Shown: positions 1-10,981, numbered from the stretch's first letter. The stretch: 12,001 nt of DNA from an uncultured Alphaproteobacteria bacterium (GCA_910587405.1 CAJUKS010000021.1:1-12001), one strand, 5' to 3'. Notes: generated by a model from the letters alone, not told the origin. Program-made: numbers and translations.

Positions 1-38
1 GCCAACAATAAGCTGAAAGCTTTGGTGTTATTAATCAT
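1..38 (-). CDS. 5' end of a probable exported or envelope protein (partial)
   Basis: Only the first 12 codons are inside the window. They read MINNTKAFSLLL, and the next codon begins GC, so alanine follows. A GGAG ribosome binding site (plus-strand CTCC at 49-52) lies 10 nt before the ATG at 38-36. A polar N-terminus with one lysine followed by a hydrophobic run is what the start of a Sec signal peptide looks like, so I infer an exported protein. Function cannot be told from 12 residues. It is oriented like rpoC but lies beyond the rpoC terminator, with more than 300 bp between, so it probably has its own promoter in 39-320. An alternative is a short hydrophobic N-terminus of a membrane protein. 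Confidence 0.6.
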   Translation of the reverse strand, partial: MINNTKAFSLLL

Positions 39-68
39 ATATAACTGTCTCCTGTGTTGAATTTTAAC

Positions 69-87
69 GATCATTTTTTTGATACAT
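69..87. repeat. 19-bp direct repeat, copy 1
   Basis: GATC, one base, seven T, then GATACAT. It matches 190-208 at 18 of 19 positions; the difference is A versus C at the fifth base. It lies about 31 bp upstream of the start codon of the left-edge minus-strand gene, so a regulator binding site for that gene is possible. This is inference from position only. Confidence 0.5.
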
Positions 88-189
88 CATAAGTTTAATT
101 AATGATTATGAAAAAATCAAACATAAATCATTACAAAATAACAATTTTATTTAAAATCTGATATCGGCGTTCGGCCATAGCAAAAAAAT

Positions 190-208
190 GATCCTTTTTT
201 TGATACAT
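190..208. repeat. 19-bp direct repeat, copy 2
   Basis: Second copy of the GATC-N-T7-GATACAT element, 121 bp from the first and in the same orientation. It overlaps an A7-N6-T7 inverted repeat (about 181-202), which may bend the DNA or form a weak hairpin. Possible tandem operator or curved-DNA element upstream of the left-edge gene. Confidence 0.5.
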
Positions 209-323
209 TCTCTGCATTTTTTCGCTTTTTATATTTCAATTTGACGCTCGACAATTCGTTTGCCATACCGGTTCTGCTGTTTTCAAGATTAGATGTTTTC
301 TCCGTATTCCCTGTCTCCGAATC

Positions 324-355
324 AAAAAGCCGCCGGTTTTCACCGACGGCTTTTT
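324..355 (-). terminator. Rho-independent terminator of rpoBC
   Basis: 13-bp inverted repeat (324-336 and 343-355) with a 6-nt loop, starting 19 nt after the rpoC stop. The stem has a GC-rich core flanked by A/T runs, so the RNA ends in a U tract. The single imperfect position is a U-G wobble when read on the minus strand but a C-A mismatch on the plus strand. The hairpin is therefore best in the direction of rpoC transcription. Confidence 0.85.
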
Positions 356-374
356 ATTTTCAGTTGATCAAAGC

Positions 375-3300
375 TTATTCAGCCGGTTGCTGTTCAACAG
401 CCGGTGTTTCGCTTGCGGCACTTTCAACCTGTTCGGCCGCAGCTTCACGCAAAGCCAGAATCTCTTTGTCGTTCTGAGCGGCAACCCGTTTCAGATTGCG
501 CAAAACGGTACCGGTACCGGCCGGAATCAAACGACCGACGATAACGTTTTCCTTCAAACCGCTCAAATGATCGATTTTGCCTTCAACAGCAGCTTCGGTC
601 AGAACACGGGTGGTTTCCTGGAAGGAAGCCGCCGAAATGAACGACTTGGTCTGCAGCGAAGCTTTGGTAATACCGAGCAAAATCGGATCGGCTTCGGCCG
701 GAACACCGCCTTCGGCAATCGTCTTGGCGTTTTCGGCTTCAAAGACGTCACGGTCAACCTGTTCGCCGGTAAGGAAAGTGGTATCGTTCGGAACCCGAAC
801 TTCAACCTTGCGCAGCATTTGCGAAACGATCACTTCAATATGCTTGTCGTTAATCTTAACGCCCTGCAGACGGTAAACGTCCTGAACTTCCTTAACCAGA
901 TATTCGGCCAGTTTCTCAACGCCCAGTACCCGCAAAATGTCATGCGGTGCCGGCGTACCTTCAACCAGCATATCGCCCTTCTTGACCACGTCGCCTTCCT
1001 GAACAACCAGATGGCGTCCCTTCGGGATCAGATATTCAATCGCTTCACCCTTCATCGGTACCACCGTAATCCGTTGCTTAGCCTTATAGTCTTTGCCGAA
1101 TTCGACAATACCGTCAACATCGGAGATAATCGCCTGATCCTTCGGATGGCGGGCTTCAAACAACTCGGCTACCCGCGGCAGACCGCCGGTAATATCCTTG
1201 GTCTTGGAGCTTTCGCGCGGAATTCTTGCCACAACGTCACCGACTTTAACCTCGGCACCGTTTTCAACCGTCAGAATCGCACCTACCGACAGATAGTAGC
1301 GAACATCTTTGCCATTATCAAACAAGACCGGATTGCCGTCTTTGTCCTTGAGGATAATGCCCGGTTTCAGGCTGGCGGAATTTGCTCCCGAATGCCAATC
1401 AATAACAACGTTGTCAACCACACCGGTGGTTTCGTCGACACGTTCTTCCAGTGAGATGTTGTTGATCAGGTCAACCCACTCAACTTTACCGGCTTTTTCG
1501 GTAATGACCGGAATCGTGAACGGATCCCATTCGGCAACTTTCTGGCCTTTTTTAACCTTGGCGCCTTCGGCAACCAAAATCTTGGTGCCGTACGGAACCT
1601 TATGACGCGATTTTTCACGTTCGTTGCCGTCAACAATCACGATCTCGCAGTTACGCGACAAGACGATGATATGACCTTCGGAGTTGGTAACCGTATGGTT
1701 GTTTTCCAGTTTCAGCACCCCGGCAAACGGAACTTCAACCGTAGACTGTTCGGCAGATTTGGATGCCGCACCGCCGATGTGGAAGGTTCTCATCGTCAGC
1801 TGGGTACCCGGTTCACCGATCGACTGCGCGGCAATAACACCGACCGCTTCGCCGATATTAACCGGCGTACCGCGAGCCAGGTCGCGTCCGTAGCAGGCGG
1901 CGCAAACGCCGTTTTCGCATTCGCAGGTCAGAACAGAACGGATCCGAACCTGTTCGACACCGGCTTTTTCCACGATTTCAACATCGTCTTCGGTAATCAG
2001 CTTGCCTTTTTTCAACAACACTTCGCCGGTTTCCGGATGAATAACGTCTTCCTGAATGGTACGACCGAGAATGCGTTCGCCGATCGAGACGATCACATTA
2101 CCGCCGTCAACCACCGGACGGACGATGATACCGCGTTCGGTACCGCAATCCTGTTCGGTAACCACAACGTCTTGGGCCACATCGACCAAACGACGGGTCA
2201 GATAACCGGAGTTCGCGGTTTTCAACGCCGTATCGGCCAAACCTTTACGGGCACCGTGGGTCGAGTTAAAGTACTCAAGCACCGTCAGGCCTTCTTTAAA
2301 GTTGGAGATAATCGGCTGTTCGATAATTTCACCGCTCGGCTTGGCCATCAAACCGCGCATACCGGCAACCTGACGCATTTGTGCGGCGGAACCGCGGGCG
2401 CCCGAGTGAGCCATCATGTAAACCGAGTTGATGTAGCCGTTTTCGGTTTTGGAAATGTTTTTCATCATTTCGTCAGCCACTTTGTCGGTACAAGCGGCCC
2501 AGATATCGATCACCTTATTGTATTTTTCACCTTTGGTAATCAAACCGTTCTGGTACTGCTGCTCAAATTCTTTCACCTGTTTTTCGGTTTCGGAAACCAG
2601 TTCCTGTTTGGCATCGGGAACGATCAGGTCGTCCTTACCAAACGAAATACCGGCCTTGCAGGCATTCTGGAAGCCGAGCGACATCAGGCGGTCAACAAAC
2701 ATAACCGTTTCTTTCTGGCCGCAATGACGGTAGATAATATCGATAATTTCGCCGATTTCTTTCTTTTTAACCAGGCGGTTAACCAGCGAGAACGGCACGT
2801 CTTTGTGCTGCGGCAGAATTTCGGCCACCATCAGGCGTCCCGGCGTCGTATCGACAATGCCGTAACGGCTTTCGCCGTTGTCATCGATATAAGTGATACG
2901 GCATTTGATCTTGCTGTGCAGATCCACCGTTTTGGCATCCAGCGCCAACAACACTTCATTATAATCGGCAAAAATCGAACCTTCGCCCTTCAAGCCTTCG
3001 GCATCATAAGTCAGATAGTAAATACCCAAAACCATATCCTGAGTCGGCACGATAATCGGCTTACCGGACGCCGGCGACAGAATATTGTTGGTCGACATCA
3101 TCAAAACGCGCGCTTCCAACTGAGCTTCCACCGACAACGGTACGTGTACCGCCATTTGGTCACCGTCGAAGTCGGCGTTAAATGCCGTACAAACCAACGG
3201 ATGCAGGTGAATCGCCTTACCTTCGACCAACACCGGTTCAAAAGCCTGAATACCCAAACGGTGCAGCGTCGGTGCACGGTTCAGCAGCACCGGATGCTCG

Positions 3301-4556
3301 CGGATGACTTCTTCCAGGATATCCCAAACTTCCGGACGTTCCTTTTCGACCATACGCTTGGCCGCCTTAATAGTGGTGGCGTGTCCGTACAGTTCCAGTT
3401 TGGCATAAACAAACGGCTTAAACAATTCCAACGCCATTTTCTTCGGCAAACCGCATTGTTGCAGACGCAGTTCCGGACCGACCGTAATAACCGAACGGCC
3501 GGAATAGTCAACACGCTTACCGAGCAGGTTCTGACGGAAACGTCCCTGTTTACCTTTCAGCATATCCGACAACGATTTCAGCGGACGCTTGTTGGTGCCG
3601 GTAATCGCCCGTGAGCGACGTCCGTTGTCAAACAAGGCGTCTACCGATTCCTGCAGCATCCGTTTTTCGTTACGGATGATAATATCCGGCGCATGCAGTT
3701 CCAGCAGGCGTTTCAAACGGTTGTTGCGGTTGATGACGCGGCGGTAAAGGTCGTTTAAGTCCGAAGTGGCAAAACGGCCGCCGTCAAGCGGAACCAACGG
3801 ACGCAATTCCGGCGGAATAACCGGCAGCACATCCAAAATCATCCATTCCGGCTTGGTGTTCGAATTCAAAAAGGCTTCGATGATTTTCAAACGCTTAACC
3901 AATTTTTTGCGCTTAGCTTCGGAAGCATTGTCTTTCAGTTCGGCACGGATAATCTTTCTTTCTTCTTCCAAATCGATCGAAGCGAGAATTTCCTTAATCG
4001 CTTCGGCACCGATGCCGGCGCGGAAAGAATCTTCGCCGTATTCGTCAATGGCTTCCTGATATTGCTCTTCCGACAGCATTTCATACATGCCGAGCGGGGT
4101 CAGCCCCGGTTCGATCACGATGTAGCTTTCAAAGTACAAAACGCGTTCCAGCGCTTTGACACCGATGTCGGTCAGCATCGAAATGCGCGACGGCAGCGAC
4201 TTCAGGAACCAAATGTGAGCAACCGGCGCCGCCAGTTCGATATGGCCCATTCTTTCGCGGCGGACGCTTGCCAAAGTGACTTCGACACCGCACTTTTCGC
4301 AGACGATGCCGCGATATTTCATTCTTTTATACTTACCGCACAAACATTCATAGTCTTTAACCGGTCCGAAAATGCGTGCGCAGAACAGGCCGTCTCTTTC
4401 CGGTTTGAAAGTACGATAGTTAATGGTCTCGGGCTTTTTGACTTCGCCGTAAGACCAAGAACGGATTTGTTCAGGAGAGGCAATCGAGATTTTGATTTCG
4501 TCAAAAGAATCTCCGTTTGCCGGCTGCTGACCAAAAAATTTCATAATTTCATTCAT
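375..4556 (-). CDS. rpoC: DNA-directed RNA polymerase subunit beta' (RpoC)
   Basis: Largest catalytic subunit of RNA polymerase; it holds the active-site Mg and the clamp. All hallmarks are present: N-terminal zinc site C71, C73, C86, C89; the active-site motif NADFDGD with D462, D464, D466; the second zinc site C804, C878, C885, C888; and the bridge-helix/trigger-loop stretch with GEPGTQLTMRTFH. The numbering runs close to E. coli RpoC. The protein is 1393 aa and ends in a short Ala/Glu-rich tail (after about 1370) typical of variable termini. The open frame extends upstream to 4610, but the ATG at 4556 is chosen because GGAG (plus-strand 4566-4569) lies 9 nt before it and the protein then begins MNEIMKFFG, as family members do. 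The upstream extension would overlap the end of rpoB. The start is 17 nt after the rpoB stop, so the two are co-transcribed. No intein, frameshift or missing motif is seen. Confidence 0.98.
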   Translation of the reverse strand: MNEIMKFFGQQPANGDSFDEIKISIASPEQIRSWSYGEVKKPETINYRTFKPERDGLFCARIFGPVKDYECLCGKYKRMKYRGIVCEKCGVEVTLASVRRERMGHIELAAPVAHIWFLKSLPSRISMLTDIGVKALERVLYFESYIVIEPGLTPLGMYEMLSEEQYQEAIDEYGEDSFRAGIGAEAIKEILASIDLEEERKIIRAELKDNASEAKRKKLVKRLKIIEAFLNSNTKPEWMILDVLPVIPPELRPLVPLDGGRFATSDLNDLYRRVINRNNRLKRLLELHAPDIIIRNEKRMLQESVDALFDNGRRSRAITGTNKRPLKSLSDMLKGKQGRFRQNLLGKRVDYSGRSVITVGPELRLQQCGLPKKMALELFKPFVYAKLELYGHATTIKAAKRMVEKERPEVWDILEEVIREHPVLLNRAPTLHRLGIQAFEPVLVEGKAIHLHPLVCTAFNADFDGDQMAVHVPLSVEAQLEARVLMMSTNNILSPASGKPIIVPTQDMVLGIYYLTYDAEGLKGEGSIFADYNEVLLALDAKTVDLHSKIKCRITYIDDNGESRYGIVDTTPGRLMVAEILPQHKDVPFSLVNRLVKKKEIGEIIDIIYRHCGQKETVMFVDRLMSLGFQNACKAGISFGKDDLIVPDAKQELVSETEKQVKEFEQQYQNGLITKGEKYNKVIDIWAACTDKVADEMMKNISKTENGYINSVYMMAHSGARGSAAQMRQVAGMRGLMAKPSGEIIEQPIISNFKEGLTVLEYFNSTHGARKGLADTALKTANSGYLTRRLVDVAQDVVVTEQDCGTERGIIVRPVVDGGNVIVSIGERILGRTIQEDVIHPETGEVLLKKGKLITEDDVEIVEKAGVEQVRIRSVLTCECENGVCAACYGRDLARGTPVNIGEAVGVIAAQSIGEPGTQLTMRTFHIGGAASKSAEQSTVEVPFAGVLKLENNHTVTNSEGHIIVLSRNCEIVIVDGNEREKSRHKVPYGTKILVAEGAKVKKGQKVAEWDPFTIPVITEKAGKVEWVDLINNISLEERVDETTGVVDNVVIDWHSGANSASLKPGIILKDKDGNPVLFDNGKDVRYYLSVGAILTVENGAEVKVGDVVARIPRESSKTKDITGGLPRVAELFEARHPKDQAIISDVDGIVEFGKDYKAKQRITVVPMKGEAIEYLIPKGRHLVVQEGDVVKKGDMLVEGTPAPHDILRVLGVEKLAEYLVKEVQDVYRLQGVKINDKHIEVIVSQMLRKVEVRVPNDTTFLTGEQVDRDVFEAENAKTIAEGGVPAEADPILLGITKASLQTKSFISAASFQETTRVLTEAAVEGKIDHLSGLKENVIVGRLIPAGTGTVLRNLKRVAAQNDKEILALREAAAEQVESAASETPAVEQQPAE

Positions 4557-4573
4557 ATTTTTTATCTCCAATT

Positions 4574-8737
<4,164 letters not shown>

Positions 8738-8761
8738 TTTGCGTGATTCCTCATGGTTAAA

Positions 8762-8805
8762 TTCTGCGACAATACTATCGGCAACGCCGAAACCCGACCG
8801 CAGAA
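8762..8805 (-). promoter_or_regulatory. Hairpin 2 in the rpoB leader, next to the ribosome binding site
   Basis: Perfect 7-bp inverted repeat TTCTGCG / CGCAGAA (8805-8799 and 8768-8762 on the minus strand) enclosing a smaller TCGGC-GTT-GCCGA hairpin (8790-8778). The outer stem closes 9 nt before the GAGGA ribosome binding site of rpoB, a position where folding could influence translation initiation. Confidence 0.45.
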
Positions 8806-8832
8806 GGTTGAATACTTTTAAAAGCGAAAAAC

Positions 8833-8869
8833 CTCACCAAACCCTCGGGAAACGGCCCCTCTTGATGAG
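8833..8869 (-). promoter_or_regulatory. Hairpin 1 in the rpoB leader, attenuator-like
   Basis: On the minus strand CTCATCAA (8869-8862) pairs with TTGGTGAG (8840-8833), 8 bp including one G-U wobble, with a G-rich interior that can form further pairs. The sequence immediately after is GTTTTTCGCTTTT, so the element looks like a weak intrinsic terminator inside the leader. It might attenuate rpoBC, or terminate read-through from hisS and the HAM1-like gene. Confidence 0.4.
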
Positions 8870-8871
8870 TG

Positions 8872-8900
8872 TCAATAAAATAATTGCATGCAATTGTCAC
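8872..8900 (-). promoter_or_regulatory. Possible second rpoB promoter (P2)
   Basis: Minus strand: -35 GTGACA (8900-8895, 5 of 6 matches to TTGACA), a 17-bp spacer, -10 TATTGA (8877-8872, 4 of 6). The spacer contains most of the perfect 14-bp palindrome at 8882-8895, so binding there could block this promoter. It is weaker evidence than the upstream promoter, and it would start transcription inside hairpin 1. Confidence 0.3.
8882..8895. promoter_or_regulatory. Perfect 14-bp palindrome AATTGCATGCAATT
   Basis: Perfect dyad symmetry over 14 bp, directly abutting the 15-bp palindrome at 8896-8910 and just downstream of the predicted rpoB transcription start. The RNA form would have only a 4-nt loop and a weak AU stem, so a DNA-binding protein site is the likelier reading. 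The regulator is unknown. Confidence 0.45.
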
Positions 8901-8910
8901 GATTCGTGAC
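8896..8910. promoter_or_regulatory. Perfect 15-bp inverted repeat GTCACGA-T-TCGTGAC
   Basis: Two 7-bp arms around one central base, abutting the 14-bp palindrome at 8882-8895. It lies 7-21 nt after the predicted transcription start from the upstream rpoB promoter, a classic repressor position. No known operator consensus was recognised. Confidence 0.45.
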
Positions 8911-8923
8911 GAAATTCAAGCGG

Positions 8924-8952
8924 ATAATAGACTCTCTTTCCGATTCTTACAA
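8924..8952 (-). promoter_or_regulatory. Predicted main rpoBC promoter (P1)
   Basis: Minus strand: -35 TTGTAA (8952-8947, 4 of 6), exactly 17 bp of spacer, -10 TATTAT (8929-8924, 5 of 6). It starts 28 bp after the stop codon of the HAM1-like gene and points at rpoB. It is the best sigma-70-type match in this intergenic region. Confidence 0.55.
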
Positions 8953-8979
8953 GCAAAAAATACACATTCGCCGATCTTT

Positions 8980-9582
8980 TTACGCAACGGCGGAATTTTG
9001 ATGCAATCGCTTGACGTACCAGGCGGCAAAAACCTGCAAGCTTCCGCGAACCGTACCGTACAATTCCTTCACTTCTTCCGCGTTCAATTCGCACATTGTT
9101 TTTCCCAGCCGCGGCACATACAAAATCTTCCACAGTTCCGACCATGCGTACGGCGAATCAATGTCAACCAGCTTGTCGCCGACTTCCATTTCCAAATTGC
9201 CCTCGCGCTCAAACTGATACAGCTGCCCTTCTTCGTCAATATAGCTGGCACAACTGATAAAACGGGCACGGCGATTGCTTTCGCCGCTCAGCAGGTTCAA
9301 AATTCCCTTGGCGCCGATTGTCGCCAACGCATATTTGGTATAAACACCCGGAAACCCGTTGAGAGCTTCCGCGACAAAACCGCCGTCTTCAACCAGCACC
9401 GGTTCCCGCAGACGTTCAAAAGCCTGACGCGCCTTAAAGGCCGAAACTTCGTTGACGGTGTCATACTGAGGCTCCAGCAAATCCAGTCCCCGTGTCTTCA
9501 CCTCCACATCATATCCGTCCAGCGCGCCTTGCAGTGAACGGATTTTGCTCCGGTTGGTGGTTATAAAATTGAGGACCGCCAT
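8980..9582 (-). CDS. HAM1/RdgB-family nucleoside triphosphate pyrophosphatase-like protein, divergent
   Basis: 200 aa, the normal family length. The family (HAM1/ITPase/RdgB) hydrolyses non-canonical purine NTPs such as ITP and XTP to monophosphates, cleaning the nucleotide pool. The central block at 64-84, VEDGGF followed by AEALNGFPGVYTKY, and the following TIGAKGILNLL segment clearly identify the fold. They resemble the archaeal/eukaryotic branch more than typical bacterial RdgB. The N-terminal nucleotide loop is TTNRSK (K13 kept), but the usual glutamate shortly after it is missing. The usual DSG is DGG, the FDPIF-type motif is replaced around 147-155, and the C-terminal SHR motif reads TVR (177-179). 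Catalysis is therefore uncertain, and a changed substrate or non-enzymatic role is possible. AAGGA lies 9 nt before the ATG at 9582. It is 67 bp downstream of hisS, on the same strand and with no clear terminator between, so probably one transcript. Confidence 0.8.
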   Translation of the reverse strand: MAVLNFITTNRSKIRSLQGALDGYDVEVKTRGLDLLEPQYDTVNEVSAFKARQAFERLREPVLVEDGGFVAEALNGFPGVYTKYALATIGAKGILNLLSGESNRRARFISCASYIDEEGQLYQFEREGNLEMEVGDKLVDIDSPYAWSELWKILYVPRLGKTMCELNAEEVKELYGTVRGSLQVFAAWYVKRLHQNSAVA

Positions 9583-9608
9583 TTTTCATTTTCCTTCAGG
9601 CTTTGTTC

Positions 9609-9639
9609 GTTCGGATACACCGTCGGTTGGTACACGAAC
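9609..9639 (-). other. Intercistronic hairpin between hisS and the HAM1-like gene
   Basis: On the minus strand GTTCGTGTACC (9639-9629) can pair with GGTGTA..CGAAC (9621-9609) around a 7-nt loop, with a 2-nt bulge and two G-U pairs. On the plus strand the wobble positions become mismatches, so the fold favours the hisS transcript. No U tract follows, so it is not an intrinsic terminator; it may be a processing or stability element. Confidence 0.3.
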
Positions 9640-9649
9640 ATATGTGTTA

Positions 9650-10981
9650 TTATAAATGATCTTCGTCGGTAATGGCTGCCAACATTTGTTCTATTGCCGC
9701 GCTTGCACCGTCATCATTCAGCATCACCGTCTGTTGCTCGCCGCTCCGGAGATTTTTCAGCAGCATTTGCCCCTGCTTGCTCTCAATTTCTCCGATATAG
9801 GCGGCAATTTTGGCATTGCGCTTGTTCGCCCGGGTCAGAAACTTGCCCAGATTGGCCGGTTTGAAGTCAAAATCGGCCGAGAAACGGCAGGCACGCAGAC
9901 GTGAGAAAACACCCAGCAATTCCCCGCAGACTTCTTCGGAATAACCGCCCAGCAATATATCCACCTCCGGCACCGTCGTTTCATCGGGGTATTTTTCCTT
10001 ATGCAACTCCTCAACCACAACGTCGCCAAAGCCGAGACCGACTGCAAAATTCGAACGTCCGGTCAGCTTTTCGAACAAATTGTCATAGCGGCCGCCGCCG
10101 AAAATAGCCCGATATTTGCCCTGAGTGTCAAACGCCTCAAACACGATCCCGGTATAATAAGCCAGCCCGCGAACAATCGCCGGATCAATCACAACATTGT
10201 TTTCAATGCCGAGCGCTTTGCAATAAGCGGCAAATTCCTCCAACGCTTTCAGGCCGGTACTGGCTTCCAGTCCCAGTCGGCGGAGATCTTCCAAACTTTT
10301 GGCTGCCATGAAATTGTTGATTTTGGCGGTCTGCTCTTCGGTAACGCCGATTTCTGCCAACATTTCGGCAAAAGCTTCCGGCGAGATCTTGTCTTTTTTA
10401 TCCATCACGCCCATCACGCCTTTAGCCAACTCGCCGACAATATCAATTTTTTCCAAATAATCCGAAACCAGCTGTCGGCTGTTAACCCGCACTTTATAAT
10501 CATCGGCACCGAAACCCAGGCCTTCCATGGCATCAACGGCGGTCTTGATCAGATAAGCCTCGGCAACCACGTTCTTTTCGCCGACAATGTCAATATTCCA
10601 TTGAAAGTGTTCTCTTTTGCGTCCGAGCGAGGCTCTTTCGTAGCGAAAGCACTGACCGATAGAATAGACCTTGCCCTGAGTCGGAAAAGCGTCGGGACGG
10701 GAAGAAACGATTCGAACCATAGAGGGCGTAATTTCCGGACGCAGGGCAATTTTCCGCCCCGACTTGTCTTCAAAATTATAAATCTGTTCCGAAATTTCTT
10801 CGCCGCTCTTTCTTTCCAACAGGGAAAGCGGTTCGACAATCGGGGTTTCATAACGTACAAAACCGCTTTTTTCAGCGGCGTTTTCCCATACCCGCATCAG
10901 CTTTTTTCTGAAAATCCAGTCTTGCGGCACAAAATCCCGCATACCGCGCAACGGATTTTTATCAATGCTTTCCTTACTCAT
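9650..10981 (-). CDS. hisS: Histidine--tRNA ligase (HisRS), plastid-like subgroup
   Basis: Class II aminoacyl-tRNA synthetase that activates histidine with ATP and charges tRNA-His in the cytoplasm. 443 aa. Motif 1 region with RYETPIVEP (43-51), LRPEITP (80-86), motif 2 from FRYER (112-116) to HFQWNIDIVG (125-134), the histidine-specific RGLAYYTGIVFE (271-282), motif 3 region GGGRYDNL (295-302) to GLGFGD (315-320), then the C-terminal anticodon-binding domain from about 338. The usual RGLDYYTG is RGLAYYTG, and motif 3 lacks the arginine of the common GxER. Both features, together with QWN in motif 2, recall plant plastid-type HisRS rather than the E. coli type. The frame can also start with TTG at 10987, but ATG at 10981 is preferred: GGAG (plus-strand 10992-10995) is 10 nt from the ATG but only 4 nt from the TTG. 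It is the first gene of a probable two-gene unit with the HAM1-like gene. Confidence 0.96.
   Translation of the reverse strand: MSKESIDKNPLRGMRDFVPQDWIFRKKLMRVWENAAEKSGFVRYETPIVEPLSLLERKSGEEISEQIYNFEDKSGRKIALRPEITPSMVRIVSSRPDAFPTQGKVYSIGQCFRYERASLGRKREHFQWNIDIVGEKNVVAEAYLIKTAVDAMEGLGFGADDYKVRVNSRQLVSDYLEKIDIVGELAKGVMGVMDKKDKISPEAFAEMLAEIGVTEEQTAKINNFMAAKSLEDLRRLGLEASTGLKALEEFAAYCKALGIENNVVIDPAIVRGLAYYTGIVFEAFDTQGKYRAIFGGGRYDNLFEKLTGRSNFAVGLGFGDVVVEELHKEKYPDETTVPEVDILLGGYSEEVCGELLGVFSRLRACRFSADFDFKPANLGKFLTRANKRNAKIAAYIGEIESKQGQMLLKNLRSGEQQTVMLNDDGASAAIEQMLAAITDEDHL

Larger units (their letters stand above)
39..374. other. AT-rich intergenic region between rpoC and the left-edge gene
   Basis: This stretch of about 336 bp has no convincing gene. 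The short plus-strand open frame entering rpoC from 241 has no ribosome binding site and is antisense to the rpoC 3' end. The region holds the rpoC terminator (324-355), a 19-bp near-identical direct repeat (69-87 and 190-208), the ribosome binding site of the left-edge gene (49-52), and a strongly AT-rich segment at about 60-240 likely to contain that gene's promoter. I could not settle on one convincing -35/-10 pair for it on the minus strand. Confidence 0.7.
8738..8917 (-). promoter_or_regulatory. Predicted structured 5' leader of rpoBC mRNA
   Basis: If transcription starts about 7 nt after the -10 box at 8929-8924, the rpoB mRNA has a leader of about 180 nt. Read on the minus strand it contains two stable-looking hairpins (8869-8833 and 8805-8762) and ends with the GAGGA ribosome binding site. 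A U-rich run follows the first hairpin, so it could act as an attenuator. This is inference from inverted repeats; no known leader family was recognised. Confidence 0.45.

Noticed and set aside
241..477. 78-codon plus-strand frame running from the intergenic region into rpoC
   Set aside because: It crosses the rpoC terminator and is antisense to the rpoC end; no ribosome binding site or protein features.
387..1454. Plus-strand open frame of 355 codons antisense to the rpoC 3' part
   Set aside because: Shadow frame inside rpoC; rpoC itself is certain from its motifs.
1602..3614. Plus-strand open frame of 670 codons antisense to rpoC
   Set aside because: Entirely inside rpoC, with no ribosome binding site and an amino-acid pattern rich in Asn, Arg, Phe and His typical of reversed coding sequence. 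It is open because of rpoC codon bias.
8884..9537. 217-codon plus-strand frame across the HAM1-like gene and the rpoB promoter region
   Set aside because: Antisense shadow; the minus-strand HAM1 motifs are convincing.
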